Positions 36,476 through 44,893 of a stretch of DNA of 64,000 nucleotides are shown here, one piece after another; positions within the stretch are counted from its first letter, which is position 1, and each line of letters begins with the position of its first letter. Made by a program: the position numbers and the translations under genes. Under the pieces are notes generated by a model. It had not been told where the DNA came from and searched no databases. It saw only the letters and a list, made by a program, of their open reading frames with translations. Origin of the DNA: Sphingopyxis sp. GW247-27LB (GTDB lineage: Bacteria > Pseudomonadota > Alphaproteobacteria > Sphingomonadales > Sphingomonadaceae); assembly GCF_002277025.1 (NCBI RefSeq), contig NZ_NIWD01000002.1, positions 593,454 through 657,453 on the forward strand, in the 5' to 3' direction.

Positions 36476-37971
36476 CAGCCGCCCCGCACCATCGACCCGC
36501 CGCGATAGACGAGCGGCACCGCGTCGTTGGCGCTGCTCATGCGGGTGGGCTTCGCCGACCAGCCCGGCGGCGGCTTGATTTCGACCGTCATGCTGCCGCC
36601 CACCGCGACCTTCTGCGGCGCGGCGGTCGACGCGCGCGGGTTGACCGTGGTGCCGCGCAGATTGATCGGCGTCGCGCGGGGCGAGGAGCGGATCGACATC
36701 GGCGGCGCTTTGGGCGGCCGAGGCGGCGGCGGCGCGTCGTTGGCGCGGCGAATGCGAAAGAGCGGGCCGCCATCAACCACGGTCGTCGCGCCGTTATTCT
36801 TGATCTTTTCCTGCGTATTGACGAGCCGCAGCGCCCAATCGACCGCCGACGCGAGCGCCTTTGCGATCGACCATGCGGCCTTGGCGATATTCCAGAGATC
36901 GCTGCCGAAGGTCGCCCAGTCCTTTTCGGTGAGCTGGCTCGCCCAGTCGACGATCTTTTCCAGCCGATCGGAGACATTCTGCGCCCATTTGTCGATCGAG
37001 CCATCGTCGAGGCGCTTGTTGAGCCAGTCGAGCACGCTCTGGACCCTGGCCTTCACCTTGTCGAAGATTCCCGCCTGGCCGACGCGAAGGAGGAAATCGG
37101 TCCACCCGTCCTTCAGGTTAGAGATCATGCCGGAGAAGGTCTTGCTCTGCCGCTCCATCATCCCGCCGAAACGATCCGACCAGATGCCGGTGATGGCATC
37201 TCGCATCGCCGTCGCGTTGGCCGCGACCTCGCGACGGATTTCCCTGCCGTTCTTCATGTAGGTGAAGGCGACGCGATTGCCCTCGACCCGCGCCCGGATG
37301 CCAAATTCCTTCAGCCGTTCGAACTCGCCGGTCTGCGCATCGGCGAGCGCTTCGATCGCCTGCATCAGCGGCTTCGACATGCCGGCAGCGGCATCGCCGG
37401 CAGCGGCGAGCGCCCCGCCGATCGGATCGATGCCATAGGCCTTCAGCTGGACGAAGGCCTCCATGACCTGGTCGAGCTCATAGGGCGTCGTCTTCGCGAA
37501 ATTGCGCACCCAGGCCATCGATGCCTTGGCCTTTTCCGACGACCCCTCGATCCCCTCGAGCATGATCTGAAATTGTTCGAACTTCGACGTGACGGATATT
37601 ATGCCGCCGATCGCGGCACCGGCGCCCAGCGCGGCGGTCGCGGCCGCGAGCTGCCCGGTGCGCAATATCAGGGTGCCGACCTTGCGGATCGTCCATCCGA
37701 TCGCGACGCCCGCGCCATAGGCAGATTTCTCGAGCGCCTTCATGCCATAATGACCGGCAAGCTGGCGGACGCGGACGGTCGCGTTGCGGAGGCGCGAGGG
37801 GATGCGCTCGGCCGCGCGCGACATCATGTCCATCGCGCGCGCCGCGCCGGGTGCCCTGCGCGCGATTTCGAGCGCGCCCTTCACGAGCGTCCGGGCGCCG
37901 GCGTTCGCGCGCTTGGCGGGACCGGAAAGCCGATCCACCGCCTGCAGGATCATGGCGAACTTCAGCGCCAC
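36475..37971 (-). CDS. Tail tape measure protein (Mu gp42-like)
   Basis: The protein sets tail length and is ejected during infection. A GTG at 37971 directly follows the stop of the chaperone frameshift extension and has GGAG upstream; 498 residues. The N-terminus is helical and basic, a hydrophobic stretch (LAAATAALGAGAAIGGIISV) lies near residue 115, and the phage tape-measure core is at KASMAWVRNFAKTTPYELDQ. The C-terminus is proline-rich. By the usual rule of about 0.15 nm per residue, the tail would be short, around 75 nm (inference). Confidence 0.9.
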   Translation of the reverse strand: MALKFAMILQAVDRLSGPAKRANAGARTLVKGALEIARRAPGAARAMDMMSRAAERIPSRLRNATVRVRQLAGHYGMKALEKSAYGAGVAIGWTIRKVGTLILRTGQLAAATAALGAGAAIGGIISVTSKFEQFQIMLEGIEGSSEKAKASMAWVRNFAKTTPYELDQVMEAFVQLKAYGIDPIGGALAAAGDAAAGMSKPLMQAIEALADAQTGEFERLKEFGIRARVEGNRVAFTYMKNGREIRREVAANATAMRDAITGIWSDRFGGMMERQSKTFSGMISNLKDGWTDFLLRVGQAGIFDKVKARVQSVLDWLNKRLDDGSIDKWAQNVSDRLEKIVDWASQLTEKDWATFGSDLWNIAKAAWSIAKALASAVDWALRLVNTQEKIKNNGATTVVDGGPLFRIRRANDAPPPPRPPKAPPMSIRSSPRATPINLRGTTVNPRASTAAPQKVAVGGSMTVEIKPPPGWSAKPTRMSSANDAVPLVYRGGSMVRGG

Positions 37972-38160
37972 CTATCGCTCCACTTGCTCGCCGCGACGCC
38001 GCGCGGCCGTCCAATCCGCCTGTTCGACCCATTTTTCGATCTGAGGCCAGGTGAGCCGCATCAGCTCGCTAGGCCCCCATCCGAAATGGTCGGCCAGGTG
38101 CCCTAGGCAGTCCCGCCAGTCTTCTGGCCATCGGGCAACATGGCCATCACAAGCTCCCCC
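37972..38160 (-). CDS. Frameshift extension of the tail assembly chaperone
   Basis: A reading frame without its own start runs from inside the chaperone gene to the base before the tape measure start. It encodes RWPEDWRDCLGHLADHFGWG and SELMRLTWPQIEKWVEQADW, which resemble the C-terminal half of phage tail chaperones made by frameshifting (GT in lambda, E+E' in P2). The frame is -1 relative to the chaperone. A GGGGG run at 38156-38160 is one possible slip point; no perfect XXXYYYZ heptamer is visible. The exact left limit of the extension is therefore a guess. Confidence 0.7.
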   Translation of the reverse strand, partial: GGACDGHVARWPEDWRDCLGHLADHFGWGPSELMRLTWPQIEKWVEQADWTAARRRGEQVER

Positions 38161-38423
38161 AGCTTGTCGACGTCGGATGCCTTCAACATGCGCGAGAAGC
38201 CGGGAAACATCGGATCGCCGTTCGGGTAACGAACGAGGCGATCGATCATGGTCAGCGTGTAGGCCATCGGCTTCGTCATGACGGTTTCGCCGGCGGCGTT
38301 GACGATCAGGAACTCGTCGAGGACCTCGAGGTCGGCGCCGGTCGGTTCGACGATCGCAACCTCGGTCACCTTGTCGCCGTCCTTCGGGCCGATCGGCCGC
38401 AGGAGCGTGTAGCGCTTGTCCAT
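38103..38423 (-). CDS. Tail assembly chaperone (Mu gp41-like)
   Basis: The 106-residue product belongs to the E/gp41 tail assembly chaperone family: YTLLRPIGPKDGDKVTEV, then VLDEFLIVN and PGFSRMLKASDVDKLGELV. The start is the ATG at 38423 with AGGAG upstream. It sits between tube and tape measure, where almost all long-tailed phages place a chaperone that is read in two frames. Confidence 0.85.
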   Translation of the reverse strand: MDKRYTLLRPIGPKDGDKVTEVAIVEPTGADLEVLDEFLIVNAAGETVMTKPMAYTLTMIDRLVRYPNGDPMFPGFSRMLKASDVDKLGELVMAMLPDGQKTGGTA

Positions 38424-38425
38424 CG

Positions 38426-38791
38426 TCACAGCTCCTGCGCCGGCGGGCCCTGGAAGACGACCGACGCGCCTTCGCCGGCGGCGGCGAGGCTGATGTTGTC
38501 GGCGCAATAGGCCTGGCGCATGATGAAGACCTGCCCGGTGTCGGCATTGAAGGTGACGGTGGCGTTGTCGATCTCGCGCAAGTTGGTGATCCGGGTGTTG
38601 CGCTTGACGAGCAGCGTGCAGGTCAGCTTCGATTCCACGGTTTCCTCGCTGAAGGCGCCGGCCTGATAGTCGCCGCGCTGCGCGGTGCGGACGGGGCCGC
38701 CGAGCTCGAGCGTCGCGCCCGCCTTGGTCTCCAGCGTGTCGCCGTCGACCTTGATCGTCGCCTGCCCGACGACCTGATTGGGATTGGCCAT
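38426..38791 (-). CDS. Tail tube protein (Mu gpM/gp40-like)
   Basis: The protein polymerises to the inner tube of the contractile tail. 121 residues, with the family block VGQATIKVDGDTLETKAGAT and GPVRTAQRGDYQAGAFSEET. It follows the sheath gene after a gap holding a hairpin. The start has GAGGAG upstream. Confidence 0.9.
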   Translation of the reverse strand: MANPNQVVGQATIKVDGDTLETKAGATLELGGPVRTAQRGDYQAGAFSEETVESKLTCTLLVKRNTRITNLREIDNATVTFNADTGQVFIMRQAYCADNISLAAAGEGASVVFQGPPAQEL

Positions 38792-38822
38792 ATGATACTC
38801 CTCACGTTCGGGTCTTCAGGGA

Positions 38823-38855
38823 CCGCCGAGAGGGCTCTCAGACCCGTCTCGGCGG
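38823..38855 (-). other. Hairpin between sheath and tube genes
   Basis: A 9-bp stem (38823-38831 with 38847-38855) encloses a 15-base loop in the gap between sheath stop and tube start. It has no T-run. It may protect or separate the mRNA so that tube and sheath are made in different amounts, which is an inference. Confidence 0.45.
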
Positions 38856-38863
38856 CGATGACG

Positions 38864-40327
38864 TCAGCTGCGGAACTGGACCTGGGCGGCGATGACGCGC
38901 AGCTGGTTGACGAGGTTGGGCGGCAACAGCATGTCGACGCGGTTGGGATCGGCCGCATTGCGCTCGACGATCAGGTCGGCCTTGAACTGCTCGACATCCT
39001 CGACCAGCCCGGCCTCCTCGAGCTCGAGGAACCAGGCGACCGCCTCGGCGCGCAGCACGTTGGGCGTGACGATCGCCTGCCCCGTCGAAAAGCGCGTGTC
39101 GTCGTTCGCCAGCTTGTGCCTGGGAAACTTCGCCAGGACGCGCCCGCGCCACGAGACGCGCAGGTAGGACAGGGTCAGCGGCGTCTCGCTGTCGAGATAG
39201 GCGGTGTCGGGCTCGCCGAACGCATTCTCGCGATAGCTGGTCACCGTGCGCTCGATCAGCACATTGCCGCCGGCGTCGACACGGAAGGTCGCGATGCCGG
39301 CGCCGAGCAGCGCCTCGCGAGCCGCGCGGGCGAAGCGCGCGTTCTCGGCCGGCGGGCGCACCGCGTCGAGCCGGAGCGTCTGCAGCGGCCGCGCGGGGTC
39401 GGTGGCGCTGTAATAGCCGCCGATCGCGCCGTAATTGCCAGCCCATTCCCAGGGTGGCGTCGGCGACAGGCCGGTGCCGATGTTCGAGACGAGCGGGCAG
39501 TTGCGCGTTTCGCCGAAGGCGGTGAGCGCGGCGAGGTCGCCGCGATGCGCGGTCCAGCAAAAGGATTCGAGCATTTCGTCGGGACCCCAGCGCCGCTCGA
39601 GCTCGTCTTCGACCGAGGTCAGCACCGCCGCCGAGTTATGCGCGAGGATGATGGTGCGATAGCCGCCGTCGGCGATCGCGTCCCAGACCGCGTCATAGTC
39701 GGGATCGCCGGCGCCGAGCGCCATCGCGACGATCGCCAGGCCGATGCCGCCGGGCAGCGCCTCGCCCTGGAAGAAGCTGTGGCGCACGTCGATATCGTTG
39801 CCCGCCGTGCCCTTGTGCCGCGCGGTGAGCGTGACGACGGCGGCCTCGGCCGCGGCGGTGACCGGCAGCGTCGCCATCCCGTTGATCGCGGCGGCGATCG
39901 CGGCGGCGACGGTGTTGGCGGCGGCGGCGTTCGCGACCGCGACCGGCACCGCCTGGCCGGCGATCATCAGCGCGATCGTGCCCGCCGCGGTCGCGGGGCC
40001 GGTGACCGTGATCGTGCCGGTTGCCGCAGTGCCGGCGCCGAGATCGTCGAGCGCGATCGCCCAGCACTCGCTCGACGCGTCACCGACGCGGAAGGCGCGA
40101 TAGCAGCGCGCGAGGATCGAGGCCTTGCCGAAAGCGGCGTCGGCCTCGGCCTCGGCGAACAGGCGCGTCGGGACGAGCGCGTCGGCAGTGCCGGCGGCGA
40201 GCATCTGCCCGATGATGAGGACGCGATTGGTCAGCGCGGGCAGCCCGCCGCCGGCGCGGCTGCTGTCGAACTCGACATAGGCGCCGGGAACGCGAAGGTT
40301 CGCCGCGATCTGGTTGAAACTGATCAT
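38864..40327 (-). CDS. Contractile tail sheath protein (Mu gpL-like)
   Basis: The sheath contracts to drive the tube into the cell. The 487-residue protein has the N-terminal SFNQIAANLRVPGAYVEFDS of Mu L, a variable alanine-rich insertion with Ig-like repeats (about 120-180), and the conserved C-terminal core YREN.FG, SYLRVSWRGRVLAKFPRHKLA and NPNRVDMLLPPNLVNQLR-like segment. It proves a myovirus-type virion. Confidence 0.94.
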   Translation of the reverse strand: MISFNQIAANLRVPGAYVEFDSSRAGGGLPALTNRVLIIGQMLAAGTADALVPTRLFAEAEADAAFGKASILARCYRAFRVGDASSECWAIALDDLGAGTAATGTITVTGPATAAGTIALMIAGQAVPVAVANAAAANTVAAAIAAAINGMATLPVTAAAEAAVVTLTARHKGTAGNDIDVRHSFFQGEALPGGIGLAIVAMALGAGDPDYDAVWDAIADGGYRTIILAHNSAAVLTSVEDELERRWGPDEMLESFCWTAHRGDLAALTAFGETRNCPLVSNIGTGLSPTPPWEWAGNYGAIGGYYSATDPARPLQTLRLDAVRPPAENARFARAAREALLGAGIATFRVDAGGNVLIERTVTSYRENAFGEPDTAYLDSETPLTLSYLRVSWRGRVLAKFPRHKLANDDTRFSTGQAIVTPNVLRAEAVAWFLELEEAGLVEDVEQFKADLIVERNAADPNRVDMLLPPNLVNQLRVIAAQVQFRS

Positions 40328-40330
40328 GCT

Positions 40331-40990
40331 CTACTCCTGCGGAAGGGTCAGATGGTCGGAGGCGTCGGCGCTGCCCGGCCCGTCGGCCGGCGCCGGAAGC
40401 TGGACGCCCGGCGCGCCGAGGTCGCCGTCGACGCGGCCGAAGGGCGGGATGTCCCAATCGAGATGCAGCGTCGCGAAATCGCCGATCTCGTCGGCGCCGG
40501 GGATCGCGGTCACTTCGAACGCGGTCTCGAAGGTCAGCGCCATCATCGACACGGGCCGTTCCTTCAGCGCGTCGAACGGCCGGACGAGGTGCATCGATCG
40601 CGGCTGCAGCGCGCGAATGCCGAGGCCGAGCGAATTGCCGGCGAGGATGCCGAAGGCGTCGAGCGCGAGCTGGTAGCTGCCGGGCTCGGCGATCGCCCCG
40701 CCGGCGGGTCCGCCGTGGCGGGTCGCGGTTTCGTTGCGCAGATTCTCGGCCGCGACGACCAGGCCGAACTGCGCGCCCTCGATCAGGATCGACGAGCCGG
40801 TCATCTGGACATCGCGCGCGCCGGCGAAAATCGACCAGGCGGCGGGCGCGCGCCAATTGGTCTTTTCCTTCAGATACGCGTCCCATTCGTCGGGATAGGT
40901 GTCGAGCGTCAGCCATTTATAGCCGAGGACGCCCGCGTCGCCCGCGGCCTTCAGCGCCGCGATCATCGCGAGCTCGATCTGCGCGATCAT
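40331..40990 (-). CDS. Mu gp37-like protein (DUF1834)
   Basis: The 219-residue product is of the gp37 family, a presumed tail terminator or completion protein. The ATG at 40990 overlaps the upstream stop. The start IAQIELAMIAALKAAGDAGVLGY and the central QMTGSSILIEGAQFGLVVAA fit the family. It directly precedes the sheath gene as in Mu. Confidence 0.8.
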   Translation of the reverse strand: MIAQIELAMIAALKAAGDAGVLGYKWLTLDTYPDEWDAYLKEKTNWRAPAAWSIFAGARDVQMTGSSILIEGAQFGLVVAAENLRNETATRHGGPAGGAIAEPGSYQLALDAFGILAGNSLGLGIRALQPRSMHLVRPFDALKERPVSMMALTFETAFEVTAIPGADEIGDFATLHLDWDIPPFGRVDGDLGAPGVQLPAPADGPGSADASDHLTLPQE

Positions 40991-41196
40991 CGCCGCACCG
41001 CCTTCACGCGCCGCCACGCCGATCGGCCGAGACGATAGAAGAACTCGTAGACGAGGATGCCGACGATGCCCGCGACGGCGAGCGGCCAGAGCAGGACGAG
41101 CGGCCAGGCGTCGGGGCGCGCACGCACCGGCTTCAGCCGGACCAGCGTGTTGGCGACCCCCAGCCAGACGACCAGGACGAGCGCGAGACCGATCAT
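40987..41196 (-). CDS. Small phage membrane protein
   Basis: The 69-residue product has two hydrophobic segments (LALVLVVWLGVANTLV and WPLVLLWPLAVAGIVGILVY) and a basic C-terminus. It is tied to both neighbours by ATGA overlaps. It has no recognised family; a role as an extra holin or superinfection-exclusion protein would be speculation. Confidence 0.65.
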   Translation of the reverse strand: MIGLALVLVVWLGVANTLVRLKPVRARPDAWPLVLLWPLAVAGIVGILVYEFFYRLGRSAWRRVKAVRR

Positions 41197-41747
41197 GCCG
41201 AGCCCCCCGCGAACAGGCCGGGCGCGCGACCGGCGAAGAATTCGCGGAACAGATCCGCGCCGTCGTCGCGATCCTCGGGCCCGATGCCGAGGTAGGCGCG
41301 CGCCGGCATCTCCATCTGACGCGTGAAGCCGGGGACGATGACCTCGACCGGCGCCTTCAGCCGGCGGCCGAAGGCTTCGCTGATCCGGCGCTTGTGGGTG
41401 CTGACCTTCTGCGCGCCCGAAAAGCCGAGCTGGTGGATCGCCGCGTAGACGACATTCGTGCCGACGCGGATCTCGCGCGCGTCGCCGGCGCTGGTGATCG
41501 AGCCCTTCAGCCGCGCGGTGTCGGTCAGCGTCTTGCCGCCCTCGGCCTTCGCCCGCGCGCTCTTCTTCCACGCCGATCCGTCGGGTGCGCTCTCGCGGTC
41601 GAAGCGATCGAGCACATTGGATTCGAGGATCAGACCGAACGCCTGGTTGAATTCGGTCAGGTCTTCGCCCGCGGCGGCGAGCGCCGCCATCTCGCGCTCG
41701 ATCGCGTCGGCGCCGTCGACATGGAAGGTGAAGCTGGCGCCGCTCAT
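41193..41747 (-). CDS. Virion morphogenesis protein G (Mu gp31-like)
   Basis: The 184-residue protein belongs to the phage virion morphogenesis (gpS/gpG) family, which completes the head-tail joint. The core NVVYAAIHQLGFSG and SAWKKSARAKAEGGKTLTDTARL are diagnostic. In Mu this gene lies next to F; here it lies between gp36 and gp37, as in several other Mu-like phages. Confidence 0.85.
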   Translation of the reverse strand: MSGASFTFHVDGADAIEREMAALAAAGEDLTEFNQAFGLILESNVLDRFDRESAPDGSAWKKSARAKAEGGKTLTDTARLKGSITSAGDAREIRVGTNVVYAAIHQLGFSGAQKVSTHKRRISEAFGRRLKAPVEVIVPGFTRQMEMPARAYLGIGPEDRDDGADLFREFFAGRAPGLFAGGSA

Positions 41748-42169
41748 AGCTTGTTCAAATCGGCGCGAGAGAAGCGCCGGGTGCCGGCGATATGGATCGC
41801 GCCGGGGCGCGCGGGGACGGCGGTGATGTCGCCTTCGTCGATCTTGACCTTGCCGGCGGCGATATCGCGCAGCGTGTCGATCGCGGCCTTGTGCTTCTTT
41901 TCGACGCCTTCGGGCGCGGTCGCGCGGTGCAGCTCATAGAAGGCGATATCGCAGGCGAGCGCGGTCAGCAGCGGCGGAACGGGAAGCGCGGAGCGGTCGC
42001 CATATTTGGCGGAGACATAGCCGTCGATCTTCGTGCCGGCGGTCGCGATCGCCTGCTCGATGCGTGCCTGGTCAAGCGCGCCGGTGCCGTCCCAATCGGA
42101 CAGCTGGATCAGCTGCTCGGGGCGGAAGCGGGCCTGCATATCGGCGAGGGTGGCGTAGACGATCGACAT
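41744..42169 (-). CDS. Mu gp36-like head-completion protein (DUF1320)
   Basis: The 141-residue product is of the DUF1320 family, probably a head-tail adaptor. The block YATLADMQARFRPEQLIQLSDW and the C-terminal RRFSRADLNKL match Mu gp36. The start codon follows a strong hairpin at 42203-42230. Confidence 0.85.
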   Translation of the reverse strand: MSIVYATLADMQARFRPEQLIQLSDWDGTGALDQARIEQAIATAGTKIDGYVSAKYGDRSALPVPPLLTALACDIAFYELHRATAPEGVEKKHKAAIDTLRDIAAGKVKIDEGDITAVPARPGAIHIAGTRRFSRADLNKL

Positions 42170-42202
42170 GGAAACTCATCATCTGGAAGCGAGAGAGGTT
42201 CG

Positions 42203-42230
42203 GGCCGGCGCGGGTGGGGCCGCGCCGGCC
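42203..42230 (-). terminator. Strong hairpin between gp35 and gp36
   Basis: An 11-bp perfect GC stem (42203-42213 with 42220-42230) with a 6-base loop lies in the 69-base gap. No T-run follows in the direction of transcription, so it may attenuate or act as a processing site between head and tail genes. Confidence 0.5.
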
Positions 42231-42238
42231 TTCCCCCT

Positions 42239-43003
42239 TCAGCCCTTGGCGGGCGGCGGCGCCGCCGCGGGCTTGCGACCCGAAGAGCCGGACGGCTTGG
42301 CAACGGACTTCGCCTTCGCAGGCTTGGCCGGGACCGTCTTCCCCTTCTTCGGTTGCGTGTCGGCCGGCGCCGCCGAAGCGGCTGCGGCCGGGTTGGCGGC
42401 GTCGCCCGCAGGGGCGGCGGGCCGCGCGGTTCCATCCGCGACCGGGGGCTGCTGGGCGTCCCCCGGTTGTTTCCCTGCGTCCGCATCGGCGGCAGGCGCC
42501 GCCCCCGATGCGTCCGCCCCAGCGCGAGACTGCTCACCGGACGCCGCGGACGCGTCCGATGCCGGAGGAGGTTCAACAGCGGGGGCCGCGCTCGTGCCGC
42601 CATCCGCCTTCGCTCCGGCGTCCGACTCCGGCGCCGCGGCGCCGTCATCTTCGTCCTCGGCATCCTCCGGGCTCTGCAATTCCTTGTCGGCGACCAGGCC
42701 GGCGATGAGGTCTCTCACCGCCTGCTCGGCGCCTTCGCGATCTTCGTGCAGCTCATAGGCCGTCACCATGTCGCGCAGCGCCTCGCGCTCCGCATCGGTG
42801 ACCGACCGGAACTGGTCGGGCGTGTCCTCGTCATTGACCTCGACCAGCAGCACCGGGTCGCCGACGATCGCCGCGATCTGGCGCAGGCCGTCGATCCCCT
42901 CGAGCAAGCTCTCGCGGCCGAAGACCAGCGGTTGCTTGCCGAAGGCGAAGCCGGCGCGGCGGCGCGACGCCGCCAGCGCGGTGACGCGGATCAGGCCAGC
43001 CAC
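42239..43003 (-). CDS. Mu gp35-like protein with FluMu N-terminal domain
   Basis: The GTG at 43003 overlaps the major head gene and gives 254 residues. The N-terminal GLIRVTALAASRRRAGFAFG and the following RESLLEGIDGLRQIAAIVGD define the Mu-like HI1506/gp35 group. The C-terminal half is a long alanine/proline-rich low-complexity tail ending in lysine-rich repeats (KKGKTVPAKPAKAKSVAKP), possibly for DNA or capsid contact. A frame extending further upstream is a shadow of the head gene. Confidence 0.75.
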   Translation of the reverse strand: MAGLIRVTALAASRRRAGFAFGKQPLVFGRESLLEGIDGLRQIAAIVGDPVLLVEVNDEDTPDQFRSVTDAEREALRDMVTAYELHEDREGAEQAVRDLIAGLVADKELQSPEDAEDEDDGAAAPESDAGAKADGGTSAAPAVEPPPASDASAASGEQSRAGADASGAAPAADADAGKQPGDAQQPPVADGTARPAAPAGDAANPAAAASAAPADTQPKKGKTVPAKPAKAKSVAKPSGSSGRKPAAAPPPAKG

Positions 43004-43893
43004 GGCACGATCTCCAGACGCAGCGTGCCCTTCCAGACGTTGGTGGCCCCCGCGGCATCGCGTTCGGCATTGAGGAGTTCGAGCGCCGCTTCGCGAAGCG
43101 AGGGGCCGCATGCAAGGACGGTCGGCGTGACACCGAGCGGGCGACCATAATCGCCCTTCATCCCTTCGAGCGCAGCGAAGGCAGCCTTCAGATTGGCCTT
43201 GTCCAGCGCCTGCTGGCTCCCGAAAATATACTGCCAGAAGCCGAAGCCGACGTTGTAGCGAGCCTTCACGCCGTAGAGATACTCGTCCTGCAGGAAGACG
43301 TTCGTATCGGTCGGTTTGTTCAGCTGGGTGAATTGCGGCTTGAGCCGCTCCTGGAAGATGATCGGCTTGAGCGCGCGCGTGTCGTCGAAGATGCACCAGA
43401 ACGCGCCGGCACCGCCGCCCGAGTTCGAAACCGACTGCGGATTTCCGTTCGCGTCGAGGACGGGGTGATCGGTATCGAAGAAATTCTGCCCGTCATAGCA
43501 GGGCTGGTTGAAGCCGTCCTTCAGCAGGCCCCACACGAGTTCTTCGGGATGCGCCGCCGTGCTCCGGCCCATTTCCTGGAAGAGGGGGGTGAACACGCCA
43601 TATTCATCGTCTTCGATGGTATCGACGTCGACGGCTTCGGTCTGCTCCCACTTTTTATTGGTGATGCTGTAGCCGTGCGCCTGGATGCGGTTGACGACGC
43701 GGTCGCCGAGCCATTCGCGCATACCGCGCGACTTGCCGAGCCAGCCATACTCCTGCTTCGAAGAGGACGACGGAACGTTGGTCGCAATGATCTGGCGCTT
43801 CGGCGGCGCCATCCCCAGACCATTATTGTAGGCGGCCGAATAGCCGGTGAAGATACCAGCAAGCAAACCGGCGGTAATTTTGACCTTGGACAC
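42991..43893 (-). CDS. Major head subunit (Mu gpT-like)
   Basis: This 300-residue protein is the capsid shell subunit. It starts at a GTG with AAGGA upstream. Mu T blocks are present: GYSAAYNNGLG, YGWLGKSRGMREWLGDRVVN, QNFFDTDHPV and KPIIFQERLKPQFT. It follows the decoration protein, with the usual Mu order. Confidence 0.93.
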   Translation of the reverse strand: MSKVKITAGLLAGIFTGYSAAYNNGLGMAPPKRQIIATNVPSSSSKQEYGWLGKSRGMREWLGDRVVNRIQAHGYSITNKKWEQTEAVDVDTIEDDEYGVFTPLFQEMGRSTAAHPEELVWGLLKDGFNQPCYDGQNFFDTDHPVLDANGNPQSVSNSGGGAGAFWCIFDDTRALKPIIFQERLKPQFTQLNKPTDTNVFLQDEYLYGVKARYNVGFGFWQYIFGSQQALDKANLKAAFAALEGMKGDYGRPLGVTPTVLACGPSLREAALELLNAERDAAGATNVWKGTLRLEIVPWLA

Positions 43894-43919
43894 TGTGAAC
43901 TATCCTTTCCTGAGCGCGG

Positions 43920-44330
43920 TCAGTCGATCTCGACCCAGACGCCGTAGGCATCCAGATCGACAATCTTGCCGGCGATTGAGCGGGTGGTGGCGCCGTCCGT
44001 TTTCGCCACGGTCTGATCGTCGACGATGTAACAATCGGACCCGATGTCGGCGATCGTGATGGCGTCGCCGGCGGCGCTGTTCTTGAAGGGGAACGTCCCC
44101 TTCCTCACATCGACGCGGATGTCGCCATCGGCGCCGTCGGTGTTGTCAGCGCTCGACATTGCGATGCCGTCGGCCACCAACGTGGTCGCGGTCGCGCCGG
44201 GCGTTGCGTAGCCCGTCGCAGACAGGCAGACGAGGGCACCCAGGAAGATTTTCTTGTCCGCGGCCACGGGTCGCGAAAAATTGCGCCCCTGGCGCTCCTG
44301 GGCGATGCGATCTTCGGTCAACGCAGCCAT
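43920..44330 (-). CDS. Probable capsid decoration/cement protein
   Basis: The 136-residue product sits between protease and major head, where many Mu-like phages encode a small capsid-stabilising protein of the DUF2190-like type. A beta-rich composition with KKIFLGALVCLSATGYATPG and ADIGSDCYIVDDQTVAKTDG supports this. The ATG at 44330 overlaps the protease stop. The assignment rests mainly on position and fold type. Confidence 0.65.
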   Translation of the reverse strand: MAALTEDRIAQERQGRNFSRPVAADKKIFLGALVCLSATGYATPGATATTLVADGIAMSSADNTDGADGDIRVDVRKGTFPFKNSAAGDAITIADIGSDCYIVDDQTVAKTDGATTRSIAGKIVDLDAYGVWVEID

Positions 44331-44893
44331 CAGTTGGCCCCTTCCTTTTCCTTCGCGCGCGCGGCGAGAAATTCTTCCTGGGTAAGACCCATCGCCGAGC
44401 AGACGGCGAGGTCCTCCTCGCCCAGCTTGCCCTTTCCGGCCTCGGGCTCCCCTTCGATCGCGGGCGTGCCGAGCCCGCCCTTCGGCAGGGCGCCGAGGAA
44501 CTTGTCGAGCTGGGCCTCGTCGGTGATCGAGGTTGCGTGCGCGACGAGCGCGGGGGGCAGGCGACCTTCGGCCTGGGCGGCGTCGATCTTCGCCGTGCGG
44601 TTCGCCGCCTGCAGCGTGTCGACGGTGCCCTGCAGCGATTGGACCGACGTCTGCAGCGCCGCGACGGATTCGACCGGCACGAACTTCGCCGGGTCGGGAT
44701 TGCCGGCGCTGTCCGCCTTGGTCTTCAGAGCGGTTGCCGCGGCGACCAGATCGGCGTTGGCTTCGGCGCCGAGCGCGCTGGCGATCGCCGTCATCGTGGC
44801 GCCGCCGTTGAGGTTCGCGATCGCGCGGAGGACTTCCTCCTCGGTCGCGTCCTCGCCAAGGCCGAGGGCCTTGGCAATTGCAGAGAGATTCAT
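44330..44893 (-). CDS. Internal-start scaffold (Mu Z-like) nested in the protease gene
   Basis: An in-frame ATG at 44893 with GGAAG about 8 bases upstream begins MNLSAIAKALGLGEDATEEE, exactly at the switch from protease domain to helical scaffold. In Mu the scaffold Z is made from an internal start inside gene I. The product would have 187 residues, rich in predicted coiled-coil (ALQTSVQSLQGTVDTLQ). Confidence 0.6.
   Translation of the reverse strand: MNLSAIAKALGLGEDATEEEVLRAIANLNGGATMTAIASALGAEANADLVAAATALKTKADSAGNPDPAKFVPVESVAALQTSVQSLQGTVDTLQAANRTAKIDAAQAEGRLPPALVAHATSITDEAQLDKFLGALPKGGLGTPAIEGEPEAGKGKLGEEDLAVCSAMGLTQEEFLAARAKEKEGAN

Noticed and set aside
38103..38130. A classical slippery heptamer at the end of the tail chaperone gene
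   Set aside because: No XXXYYYZ match is present near the stop; only the G-run further upstream remains as a candidate.
42239..42700. Alanine/proline-rich repetitive sequence in the gp35-like gene as a repeat array
   Set aside because: Units are irregular and keep the reading frame; it is a low-complexity protein tail and not a CRISPR or satellite array.
43885..43915. Possible third copy of the late activator dyad before the major head gene
   Set aside because: Only GAACTAT and a displaced TTTC match; the sequence is explained by the ribosome-binding site AAGGA of the head gene.
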